Origin: Gammaproteobacteria bacterium
GTDB lineage: Bacteria; Pseudomonadota; Gammaproteobacteria; Enterobacterales; Neiellaceae
Direction: 5' to 3'
Length of the DNA: 64,000 nt
Assembly: GCA_017425245.1 (NCBI GenBank)
Contig: JAFOOX010000019.1
Coordinates: 1-64,000, forward strand
Positions 1 to 7,070 of this stretch are shown piece by piece (the first letter of the stretch is position 1; every line of letters starts with the position of its first letter). The notes beneath the pieces were generated by a model. The model made no database searches. It saw only the letters and a list, made by a program, of their open reading frames with translations, and was not told the origin of the DNA. The position numbers and the translations under genes are program-made.

Positions 1-12
1 AGATGGCATTTC

Positions 13-520
13 TGAGTCTGCCGCACAGGCAGCTCAGAAAATCAGGAACCGGCTGGTTGGTCGTCAGCACAAGCTCGCTGCCGCACAGGCAGCTCAGAAA
101 CGGACACATGCGAGGAAATGGGCTCGCCAGAGGCTCGCTGCCGCACAGGCAGCTCAGAAAAATATGGCGCGCACCATGTCGCCATTGAAGATGCTCGCTG
201 CCGCACAGGCAGCTCAGAAAAGCCCAGGGCGCGGAGGTCAATGGCGGTGAACGCTCGCTGCCGCACAGGCAGCTCAGAAATATCACAGCTTCGCCAGCTC
301 TCAGCATGATGCGCTCGCTGCCGCACAGGCAGCTCAGAAAATCGAGAAATCGCTGAGGGTGCGACCGCCCGTGCTCGCTGCCGCACAGGCAGCTCAGAAA
401 GAAAAGCCCCGGAAGCTACTTTGCCGCCACAGCAGCGCTGCCGAACAGGCAGCTCAGAAAAGAAGCACCGCAGTCAGGGCCGGGCGAAGACCGTTCGCTG
501 CCGGACAGGCAGCCCAAAAG
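13..520 (+). CRISPR. Type I-F CRISPR array, trailer end (9 repeats, 8 spacers)
   Basis: Nine 28-bp repeats lie at exact 60-bp spacing (13, 73, 133, 193, 253, 313, 373, 433, 493), with 32-bp spacers. The core CTGCCGCACAGGCAG forms the 5-bp hairpin recognised by Cas6f (Csy4) and is followed by CTCAGAAA, typical of subtype I-F. Repeats 2-7 are identical. Repeats 8 and 9 carry substitutions (CCGAACAGG; CCGGACAGGCAGCCCAAAAG), as expected at the leader-distal end, so transcription should run left to right, with the leader and cas genes left of the window. Repeat 1 is not a normal repeat: its first five bases are replaced and an inverted copy of the repeat's 3' end sits at 9-16. No cas gene is visible. 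Spacer targets cannot be assigned by eye. Confidence 0.97.
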
Positions 521-592
521 AGCGGTGGCGCCTAGCCGTATTACCGCAACGCCATCGAAATGTTGGGTATTTGGGAACAGTTGAATAACTCG

Positions 593-629
593 GCTTTTAA
601 AGTCATCGAATTCGATGACTTTAAAAAGC
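593..629. repeat. Long perfect palindrome next to the CRISPR trailer
   Basis: Bases 595-626 form a perfect 32-bp palindrome centred on CGAATTCG. The pairing continues through a GC after a one-base bulge. The arms are AT-rich (TTTTAAAGTCATC) and no run of T follows, so it is a poor fit for an ordinary terminator. It could be a dyad operator, a bidirectional processing hairpin or a recombination remnant. Confidence 0.7.
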
Positions 630-703
630 AGGCTGGGCTGAACAGCTTCACCTTGGGCGCCCAAGCAGTGGGTTGAACAGACCAGACCGATGCAGTCGGC
701 CGT

Positions 704-783
704 TAGCGCGAGGCTGGCTGCCTCGCCACCTGCGGTGCAGCCTCACCTGCCGCGCTGCGGTGTTTCTCAGTGTGCCGCCGCGC
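704..783. repeat. REP-like intergenic repeat, copy A
   Basis: Contains GAGGCTGGCTGCCTC (hairpin), then CGCCACCTGCGGTGCAGCC and ACCTGCCGCGCTGCGG. It aligns by eye, with scattered mismatches, to copies near 4770 and 6015. Such GC-rich extragenic palindromes are typical of REP families. No RAYT transposase is visible in the window. Confidence 0.65.
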
Positions 784-829
784 CCTTCGGCTCTGCTCAG
801 GGAGCGGGGGGCCTATGGCCGCGCGGTCA

Positions 830-3724
830 TCAAGCCCCGGTCAGCTGCCGGGCTGCGCGGGTGAAGCTGCAACTTAGCGGATCTTGGCCACGATAGCCGC
901 TGCAGCCCCAGAAGCTGCGCCCGCCCGGGCCGCTGCGCAGCACCAGATTGCGGCCGCAAACGGGGCACAGCGGCAGCTGATGGCCGCACTCTGTGTTCAG
1001 GCAGTGGCGCCACAGTTCTCCGTTTACTTTGTGGCGGCGCATTGGTTGCTGCCACTTGGGGCAGAGGGATTCGGCGTGGTCGCAACGTGGGTAATTGGAG
1101 CAGCCAAGAAAGCGGCGCCGCTGATCGCGGCTCTCGCGTTCGGTCAACACCCCGGCCGTGCATTTGGGGCAGTGGATCAGCTGGAACAGCTGCTGGGCGA
1201 TGGAGGTTTCAAACTCGTTCAGTTCGACCGGGTAGCGGGCGTTTAGCAGCTCGGTGACAAAGGGCGAGGCGGCGCTCATGTCGCAGACGAGGTACACCCG
1301 CTGGCGGGCGCGGGTCAGGCCAACATAAAACAGCCGCCGTTCTTCGGCAAAGGGGTGATCTTCGGCCGGGGGTAACAGTGCCTCCAGTAGCGGGTGGGTC
1401 ACCTTGGTCGACGGAAAGCCATGCTTGCCACTGCCGAGGCCGAGCAGCACCACATAGTCGGCTTCTTTGCCTTTGCTGGCGTGCAGAGTGTCGGTGAGCA
1501 GCCGCAGCTGGCCAAAGCGCGTTTGCAGGGTGGTGAGCTGGCTCTGATCGGGCAACTGATGACGAAAGCGGGCGAGCAGATAGACGCTGCTGTCGGGTTC
1601 CGCCAGTTGGGAGATCTGCTGCAGCACCCGCGCCACTGCCAGACGCTCGCCATCGCCGCCCAGGCTTTGGCGCAGCAGCGATACGGTGGGGCGGCTGGAT
1701 TCGCTCAGGGTGGTGAGCTGCTTGGCAACCTGAGCCGGGTTCTGCATGACAAAGCGGCTGGCGACGGCGTTGATGCCGCTGTTGAAGCGGAAGGTCATCG
1801 CCAGCGTGGTGGTGGCTGTGGCCCCAAACATGGCGCTGAACTGGGCGGTAAAGCGGATGTCACTGCCGGCAAAGCGGTAGATCGACTGCCAGTCATCGCC
1901 CACACAAAACAGCGAGCCATCCGGCTGCTGCTGGCGCAGCGCCTTGAGCAGGCGGGCCCGAGGGGCGGAGATATCCTGAAATTCGTCTACCAACAGATAG
2001 CGCCAGGGCACCGTAAAGCGGCCGCTGTCCACATGGTCGATGGCCAGGTTGATCATGTCGTCAAAGTCGATGGTGGCGCTGGCCGCCAGCTGTTGTTGAT
2101 AGCTGTCGTAGATGGGCGCCAGCAGCTGGGCGGCGGCCGATAGCTGGGTGTAGTTGCCCCTGTCATCGGCGCGGCGAATCAGTTTGCTCGGTTGTTGGTT
2201 GGCCGCTTTCATCTGGCTCAGCATCTGCGCTAGCAATTGGCCAAAGTGGCTGATAGCGCCAAATTCGCGCAGGGTGGCCAGCACCGCTTCCGGCGGTAGC
2301 GGTTCAAACACCACTGAGGCCGCTTGCAATCGTTCACTCAGCCGCTTTAGCAACACCCCTTCTTGCTGCTCGTAGTGGTAGGTTTCGATCAACCGGGTGC
2401 CGTGCTGCTGGTGCAGCTGCCGCTTCCAGTCCATGCCTTTGCGGTATTCGTCGCGGTCGATGTAAGGGGCGGTGTTGCCGGCGCGGTCGATGCCGACGTG
2501 CTCAAGATAGAGGTCATAGCCGGGCAGGTAAAAGTCGGGCTGATACTGGCGGCAGTCGGGGGTGGCCGTGTCGATGGCGTAGGGGGCTTCGTAGCGGTAA
2601 TCCACCCCCATGCGAAACAGGAAGTTGGCGATCTGGCATTCGGCGAAGCTCTTGACCGCTTCGCCCTTGAGTGAGCGTACTTCGTTGTCGGCCAGAAACT
2701 GGAAATATTCCCCCTCGCTTTTGAAATCAAAGTGATTTTTATGGGGGAACAGATAGCGCTCGAAATAGGCCAGCAGCAGATCGCGGTAAGCGGGCTGTTG
2801 CTGCAACGCCTCAAAGCGGGCGTTAACGAACTGGGCGCGCAGCCGTTCATCCTCGGCCATGGCGCTGATGCTGGGCGCTCGCCCCGCCACTTTGGCGATG
2901 ATCTGCTTGCCCAGTGCATGGAAGGTGGTGGCCAGTGCGCCCTCGATCCCTAAGCGCTGCTGCAGCCGCTCCTGCATCTCTTTGGCGGCCTTGTTGCCAA
3001 AGGCCAGCAGCAGGATCTCTTCGGGCCGGGCTTTGCCGCTGGCCACCAGATAGGCCACCCGGCCCATGGTGGTGCTGGTTTTGCCGGTGCCGGCCCCAGC
3101 CAGCACCAGATTGTGGTCTTCATCGACCACGCAGGCGCGGCGCTGGCTGTCGGTCAGCGGCAGCTTCTCCACCCGATCAAAGAGTTCGCGGTAACGGTTA
3201 AGGCTGCGTTGTACCGCTTGGTCGCGGGCGTCAGCCAGCAGTCGTTCATCGCCCTCGGCAATGGCCCAGGCCAACTCAAACTGCTGGCGTATCTCCGCTT
3301 CAAGTTCTGGCAACTCGGCGCGCGGGGGCAGGGTGGCCAGCTGCGGTTGTAGCTGCTGGCGTAGCTGCCGCCATTGTGAATTGCGGCAGTAGTCGCTCGC
3401 CAGCACCAGCCGGGCGCTGGCCATGATGGCACGCACCAGCGGCAGTTGAGCGCGATACCAGGCCAGGTTCAGCGCCTGCGCCAGCCCCTCCACCGCCGGC
3501 CGCCGCCAAACGCGGATGCGCCAACTACCGCTGGTGGTGGTCAGCACCAGTGCATAGCCCAGCCAGTGCGTTTCGAAACGCGCTGGCCTTGTTAGCAGCT
3601 GCCAGTGGAGCACCAACGACTGGCCGTTGGCTGCATGCAACAGCAGCCTGTCCTCAGACCACGACAGTGCTGTGTGACCGACGCCTAACCAGCGCCAGCT
3701 GCGGTGAACGGTAAACTGGCTCAT
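830..3724 (-). CDS. helD: HelD/UvrD-like superfamily 1 DNA helicase with C-terminal zinc fingers
   Basis: A 964-residue SF1 helicase of the helicase IV type. Walker A GAGTGKT is near residue 210. A DEFQDI Walker B, QSIYRFAGSD and a C-terminal VGLTRARQRVY motif VI follow. The N-terminal ~190 residues match the HelD-type extension. After the helicase core come CxxC clusters (CPKC...CSNYPRC, then CPVC...CSGY), resembling topoisomerase-type zinc ribbons, which makes it longer than E. coli HelD (684 residues). It probably unwinds 3'-tailed duplexes in recombination or repair. It stands alone: CRISPR trailer and REP element downstream, a divergent small gene upstream. The ATG at 3722-3724 fits the N terminus of the family. 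The helicase call is firm; the symbol is by architecture. Confidence 0.88.
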   Translation of the reverse strand: MSQFTVHRSWRWLGVGHTALSWSEDRLLLHAANGQSLVLHWQLLTRPARFETHWLGYALVLTTTSGSWRIRVWRRPAVEGLAQALNLAWYRAQLPLVRAIMASARLVLASDYCRNSQWRQLRQQLQPQLATLPPRAELPELEAEIRQQFELAWAIAEGDERLLADARDQAVQRSLNRYRELFDRVEKLPLTDSQRRACVVDEDHNLVLAGAGTGKTSTTMGRVAYLVASGKARPEEILLLAFGNKAAKEMQERLQQRLGIEGALATTFHALGKQIIAKVAGRAPSISAMAEDERLRAQFVNARFEALQQQPAYRDLLLAYFERYLFPHKNHFDFKSEGEYFQFLADNEVRSLKGEAVKSFAECQIANFLFRMGVDYRYEAPYAIDTATPDCRQYQPDFYLPGYDLYLEHVGIDRAGNTAPYIDRDEYRKGMDWKRQLHQQHGTRLIETYHYEQQEGVLLKRLSERLQAASVVFEPLPPEAVLATLREFGAISHFGQLLAQMLSQMKAANQQPSKLIRRADDRGNYTQLSAAAQLLAPIYDSYQQQLAASATIDFDDMINLAIDHVDSGRFTVPWRYLLVDEFQDISAPRARLLKALRQQQPDGSLFCVGDDWQSIYRFAGSDIRFTAQFSAMFGATATTTLAMTFRFNSGINAVASRFVMQNPAQVAKQLTTLSESSRPTVSLLRQSLGGDGERLAVARVLQQISQLAEPDSSVYLLARFRHQLPDQSQLTTLQTRFGQLRLLTDTLHASKGKEADYVVLLGLGSGKHGFPSTKVTHPLLEALLPPAEDHPFAEERRLFYVGLTRARQRVYLVCDMSAASPFVTELLNARYPVELNEFETSIAQQLFQLIHCPKCTAGVLTERESRDQRRRFLGCSNYPRCDHAESLCPKWQQPMRRHKVNGELWRHCLNTECGHQLPLCPVCGRNLVLRSGPGGRSFWGCSGYRGQDPLSCSFTRAARQLTGA

Positions 3725-3938
3725 GGTTTAGCTGCTGATCTGGCGAGTGTCACGACAATCGGGCTGATGTTTTTATGCCGGGCCATGGCGGTTACTCCTG
3801 ACTTCAACCACGGCGGCGATTATGGGGCAGGGCGAGCTCAGCCCCAAGGCTGATGGCAGGAAGCTTTGCGGATGGTCAATGGGAAGGCTTTGATCGGCTG
3901 TTGTGGATGCTTCTTTCGGCGGTAGCATCCAGGGTTCG

Positions 3939-3968
3939 CGCTGACTGTGGTCAACGGTCAGCGTTGAC
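3939..3968. promoter_or_regulatory. Overlapping inverted repeats, possible operator
   Basis: Two interleaved dyads are visible: CGCTGAC (3939-3945) with GTCAGCG (3957-3963), and GTCAACG (3950-3956) with CGTTGAC (3962-3968). They lie 35-65 bp before the ATG at 4004, with a TTGACA at 3964-3969. This suggests a regulated promoter for the small exported protein. The regulator is unknown. Confidence 0.35.
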
Positions 3969-4003
3969 AGGGAAACGGGTTGGCCCACTACAAGGATGTT
4001 CGA

Positions 4004-4514
4004 ATGCTGCGCTTACCGCTGATTCTGTTGCCGTTGCTCTGGTTCAACGGCGTTTGTGCGTCTGAATCTTTGCCCGGTATCACAACAGCCGCCAAGCCTC
4101 AGCACAGAGGCTCAATCGCAGTTACTGTCGCCGCCCGTCGATGTCGAACGGGACGACAAGATCCGACGCCAGTTCAACTTTCGCGACGGCTCGGTGCTGA
4201 TCGCCGAATGGGATGGCTGCAACGTCGGCATTGAAATGGTTTATCTCAGCTGGCATGACCCTGCCGATCAGGATCAGCGAGTAAAAGACGCGCTCTGGCT
4301 TAATGGCTTGGTGGGCGGGCAGGTCATCAGTGCCGAACCCCTCAAAGCGGCGCTTCGCAAAGAAACGGGTAGCAACAGGGTTGCGGTTGCCATTGGTGAC
4401 CAAGGCGAAGCCATAGAGGTGCAATGGATGGCACTCGATGGCTCGCAGCTGGCACCGGCATCGCTGTTTTCACGCTTGATCGTTTACAGCTACATCGGGC
4501 CTGAGGGGCTGTGA
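4004..4514 (+). pseudogene. Small exported protein of unknown function, apparently frameshifted
   Basis: An ATG at 4004 with a good ribosome binding site (AAGGA, 3992-3996) begins a clear signal peptide, MLRLPLILLPLLWFNGVCA. That frame degenerates and stops at 4234. The neighbouring frame, open from GTG 4056 to 4514, carries a protein-like sequence (DDKIRRQFNFRDGS, EWDGCNVGIEMVYLSW, ending VYSYIGPEGL) with no signal or ribosome site of its own. Joining them needs a one-base skip between roughly 4056 and 4130. It is either a recent pseudogene, an assembly error or, less likely, programmed frameshifting. The intact product would be a periplasmic protein of about 170 residues. I do not recognise the family. 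Confidence 0.6.
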
Positions 4515-4769
4515 TGATGGCGGACGCCAAGCGGCATTCGGTTTCTCATCTCCCGTTTGAGCGCCAACCCAATCACCTAACCCTACTCTTGGTCTGCGCG
4601 CTGGGTTGAGGTCGAGGCAACAGGACGTTGCCGAGAGCCACTAAGGCACAGGGACGTGACTTTGTGGCGACTGCAAACCAGCGCGGACGAACCACCAACG
4701 ACAAACACTGGCGCTCTACCGGGCGCCCGGGATTGCAAAGGGCGGTGGCGATACCGTCCTTGGCCCCAG

Positions 4770-4809
4770 CGCGAGGCGGGCAGCCTCGCCACTCGTGGCG
4801 CAGCGGCTA
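4770..4809. repeat. REP-like intergenic repeat, copy B (short)
   Basis: GCGAGGCGGGCAGCCTCGCC followed by ACTCGTGGCGCAGCGGC. It is nearly identical to the first half of the copy at 6015-6096. With that copy it brackets the Fic gene. Confidence 0.65.
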
Positions 4810-4844
4810 TGTAGGAGATCCCGCCTAAGCATGTCGCAGTCAGT

Positions 4845-4917
4845 AATGGGGTAATGGTGGGTTTATTGGGGTATTTACTGTTCAAAATGCCCTTATTTGA
4901 AATAGTATTACCCCATT
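4845..4917. promoter_or_regulatory. 11-bp inverted repeat upstream of fic, likely operator/promoter region
   Basis: AATGGGGTAAT (4845-4855) is matched exactly in inverse by ATTACCCCATT (4907-4917); a related TTGGGGTAT lies between them. The enclosed DNA is AT-rich, unlike its surroundings, and sits 24 bp before the chosen Fic start. Some Fic proteins carry a C-terminal winged helix and repress their own gene, so an autoregulatory operator is plausible; that is inference. Confidence 0.45.
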
Positions 4918-4940
4918 CTTCCTGGCCCCAGTGCAGCTGC

Positions 4941-5999
4941 ATGCAATCACTTTCGCCGGACTACCTGGCCAAGCTGCGCTTTGATGCGCAGCAACTGGCG
5001 ACGCTGCGCGCCCTCGGTGAGTACAGGGGCAAGCAGCAGCTCTTTGTTGCACAGTCGCCAGAGGTCTTGAGCGACTTGCGGCAAGTTGCCGTCGTGGAGT
5101 CCACCGAGTCATCGAACCGCCTGGAGGGGGTGGTCGTCGCGGCCCACCGGCTCAAGTCGCTGGTGCTCAAGAACGCCAAGCCACAGAGCCGCTCTGAACA
5201 GGAGGTGGCAGGCTACCGTGACGCGCTGGGGTTGATCCATGAAAGCGGCGACCAGATGCCGTTTTCGCAAGGCACAGTCCTGCAGCTCCACGGCATTCTA
5301 TACCGCTATATGCCGCAACCGGGCGGACACTGGAAGGCCACGAACAACGATATCATCGAGCGCTACCCTGATGGCAGTTCACGCATTCGTTTTCGTCCCG
5401 TCGCCGCGCATCTCACACCCATCGCGATGGCGGATATGATTGCCCGCTACCGCTCGGCGTTGGATCAGCATTTGGCTGACCCACTGGTATTGGTGCCGCT
5501 GGTCGTTCTCGATTTTCTATGCATCCACCCGTTCCCGGATGGCAACGGCCGCATGGCTCGGTTGCTGACCCTGCAACTGCTCTATCGCTTCGACTATGTG
5601 GTGGGCCGGTTCATCAGCCTGGAGCGCATCTTCGAGGAGTCGAAGGAAAGCTACTACGAAACGCTGGAGGCCAGCTCCCGTGGTTGGCACGAGGCCGACC
5701 ACAATATTGCTCCGTGGCTCGACTATTTCTGGGGCGCATTGCTGCGGGCTTACAAGGAATTCGAGGAACGCGTAGGTACCATCGAGCGCGGGCGGGGTGC
5801 CAAGGGTGATCGCGTTCGTTCAGAAATCCTCAAACGCCAACTGCCTTTTTCCATCTCTGAAATCGAAGAGGCTTGCCCCGGCATCAGCCGCGATATGGTG
5901 CGCGTGGTTCTGCGTGCCATGAAAGCTGAGGGTTTGATTGCTCCGACGGGCAAAGGCCGATCGGCTAAGTGGGTGCAGATGGCATCAGGGCGAAACTGA
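4941..5999 (+). CDS. Fic family protein (putative AMP-transferase) with C-terminal winged helix
   Basis: 352 residues from the ATG at 4941 (MQSLSPDYLAKLRF), chosen because Fic proteins of this subgroup start near PDYLAKLRF; an upstream in-frame ATG at 4854 would place the start inside the inverted repeat. The catalytic motif HPFPDGNGR begins at H196. SNRLEG (58-63) matches the (S/T)xxxE(G/N) autoinhibitory motif, so this is a class II enzyme regulated by its own N-terminal helix. The C-terminal ~70 residues look like a winged helix. Such proteins add AMP to hydroxyl side chains of targets; the target here is unknown. It stands alone between two REP-like elements, which hints at acquired DNA. 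No antitoxin partner is adjacent. Confidence 0.9.
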   Translation: MQSLSPDYLAKLRFDAQQLATLRALGEYRGKQQLFVAQSPEVLSDLRQVAVVESTESSNRLEGVVVAAHRLKSLVLKNAKPQSRSEQEVAGYRDALGLIHESGDQMPFSQGTVLQLHGILYRYMPQPGGHWKATNNDIIERYPDGSSRIRFRPVAAHLTPIAMADMIARYRSALDQHLADPLVLVPLVVLDFLCIHPFPDGNGRMARLLTLQLLYRFDYVVGRFISLERIFEESKESYYETLEASSRGWHEADHNIAPWLDYFWGALLRAYKEFEERVGTIERGRGAKGDRVRSEILKRQLPFSISEIEEACPGISRDMVRVVLRAMKAEGLIAPTGKGRSAKWVQMASGRN

Positions 6000-6014
6000 A
6001 CCGCCCCGGCTTTC

Positions 6015-6096
6015 GCGGAGGCGGGCAGCCTCGCCACTCGCGGCGCAGCCGCACCTGCCGCGCAGCGGCATACTCAGGCTGGCGGCGCAGCCGCCA
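6015..6096. repeat. REP-like intergenic repeat, copy C (full length)
   Basis: GGAGGCGGGCAGCCTCGCC, then CTCGCGGCGCAGCCGC, CCTGCCGCGCAGCGGC and CTGGCGGCGCAGCCGCCA: a string of imperfect GC-rich hairpins. It aligns over its length with 704-783 and over its first half with 4770-4809. It lies between fic and the converging rluA. Confidence 0.65.
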
Positions 6097-6105
6097 TACC
6101 AAAGC

Positions 6106-6831
6106 CTAAAACGGACAAGGGCTATGGCCGTAGTGGCGCTGGCCGCTGGCGGGGTGGTCGAAGTGCAGGTCGCTGGCGTGCAGCAGCAGGCGTTCGGCGC
6201 GCTGCTGGCTGTGGCCGTTGGCGTAGAGATCGCAGCCGAGGATCGGGTGGCCGATCGCCTGGCTGTGAATGCGCAGCTGATGGGTGCGGCCAGTGGTGGG
6301 GGTAAAGCGCACCCGGCAGCGATCCGGCTGTTGTAGCCGCTCGATCACCTGATAGCTGCTGCGCGCTGGCTGGCCATTGTGATGGCAGACGCGCAAGCGG
6401 GGAAAGGTAGCTTTGTCTTTGGCGATCGGCAGGTCGATCACCCCTTCATCGTCATCCAGCTGGCCATCGAGGATGGCGATATAGGTTTTGATCACCGTGC
6501 GCGCCTGAAATTGCAGGCTGAGGTTGGCGGTGGCCGCCTTGGTCAGCGCCACCACCATGATGCCGGAGGTGCCGAAATCCAGACGGTGGATCAGGGCGGC
6601 GTCGGGGAAGGGGCACGTGTGCTGGGCGTTGCCCGTCGCTGCAAACGGCCCCTGCAGCTGGCCGCTGACCAGCCGCTGGTGCACCGAATCATGGTTGAGC
6701 GGTTTTTTGCCCGACAGGCTGAGCAGCCCGCTGGGTTTGTCGATCAGCAGGATCTGCGCGTCTTGATAGAGGATGCGCACCGCCGCCATGCAGGGTGGGG
6801 CGATAAAGGTATCGACGACGGTTGCGGTCAT
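6106..6831 (-). CDS. rluA: RluA-family pseudouridine synthase
   Basis: About 241 residues if translation starts at MTATVVDTF; the open frame extends to 6894 but the extra residues look non-coding. The motif HRLDFGTSGIMVVALTKAA contains the catalytic aspartate. The opening ILYQDAQILLIDKPSGLLSL, VDLPIAKDK, TGRTHQLRIH and GHPILGCDLYA follow E. coli RluA closely. RluA isomerises U746 of 23S rRNA and U32 of several tRNAs. There is no S4 domain, consistent with RluA rather than RluC/RluD. It is monocistronic and converges on fic. The start codon is uncertain because no strong ribosome site is seen. Confidence 0.85.
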   Translation of the reverse strand: MTATVVDTFIAPPCMAAVRILYQDAQILLIDKPSGLLSLSGKKPLNHDSVHQRLVSGQLQGPFAATGNAQHTCPFPDAALIHRLDFGTSGIMVVALTKAATANLSLQFQARTVIKTYIAILDGQLDDDEGVIDLPIAKDKATFPRLRVCHHNGQPARSSYQVIERLQQPDRCRVRFTPTTGRTHQLRIHSQAIGHPILGCDLYANGHSQQRAERLLLHASDLHFDHPASGQRHYGHSPCPF

Positions 6832-7070
6832 CTTGGGGCAGCGGTTCATGGCGGGCGGCAGGGTGGCCATTGTGGCATAGCGCCGCCACGGCATCGGGCC
6901 GTTTTTTGCCGCTGCGGGCGCTTACATTTCGGGCGGCTGGTCACGGCATTGGCTGGTGGTAGTGGTTAAACTGCGGCCGGATTAAACAATCTGTCACTCA
7001 AACTCACAGGGGCTGACCAGGGCGCTGGCCCTCGCTATGTGGGGCTGCCCCTGAGTGAGCAACAGCGAGT

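Larger units (their letters stand above)
521..829. other. Intergenic region behind the CRISPR array
   Basis: No convincing gene is seen; the open frames here read through CRISPR repeats or the helicase gene. It holds a long palindrome (593-629), a second perfect palindrome TTGGGCGCCCAA (653-664) flanked by near-identical GGGCTGAACAG (635-645) and GGGTTGAACAG (670-680), and one REP-like element (704-783). The function of these is unknown. Confidence 0.6.
4515..4940. other. Intergenic region before the Fic gene
   Basis: No credible gene. It contains the REP-like copy B (4770-4809) and an AT-rich promoter-like segment with an inverted repeat (4845-4917). The rest (4518-4760) shows nothing recognisable. 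Confidence 0.6.

Noticed and set aside
42..386. Open frames on both strands across the CRISPR array, with repeated SELPVRQRA or ARCRTGSSE peptides
   Set aside because: They are translations of the 60-bp repeat/spacer period, which is divisible by three, and so stay open by design.
416..664. 82-codon open frame on the - strand behind the array
   Set aside because: It runs through two degenerate CRISPR repeats and the long palindrome, has no ribosome site and no recognisable protein features.
4941..5999. Fic/antitoxin (FicTA) toxin module
   Set aside because: No small antitoxin gene is adjacent; the inhibitory helix is within the Fic protein itself.
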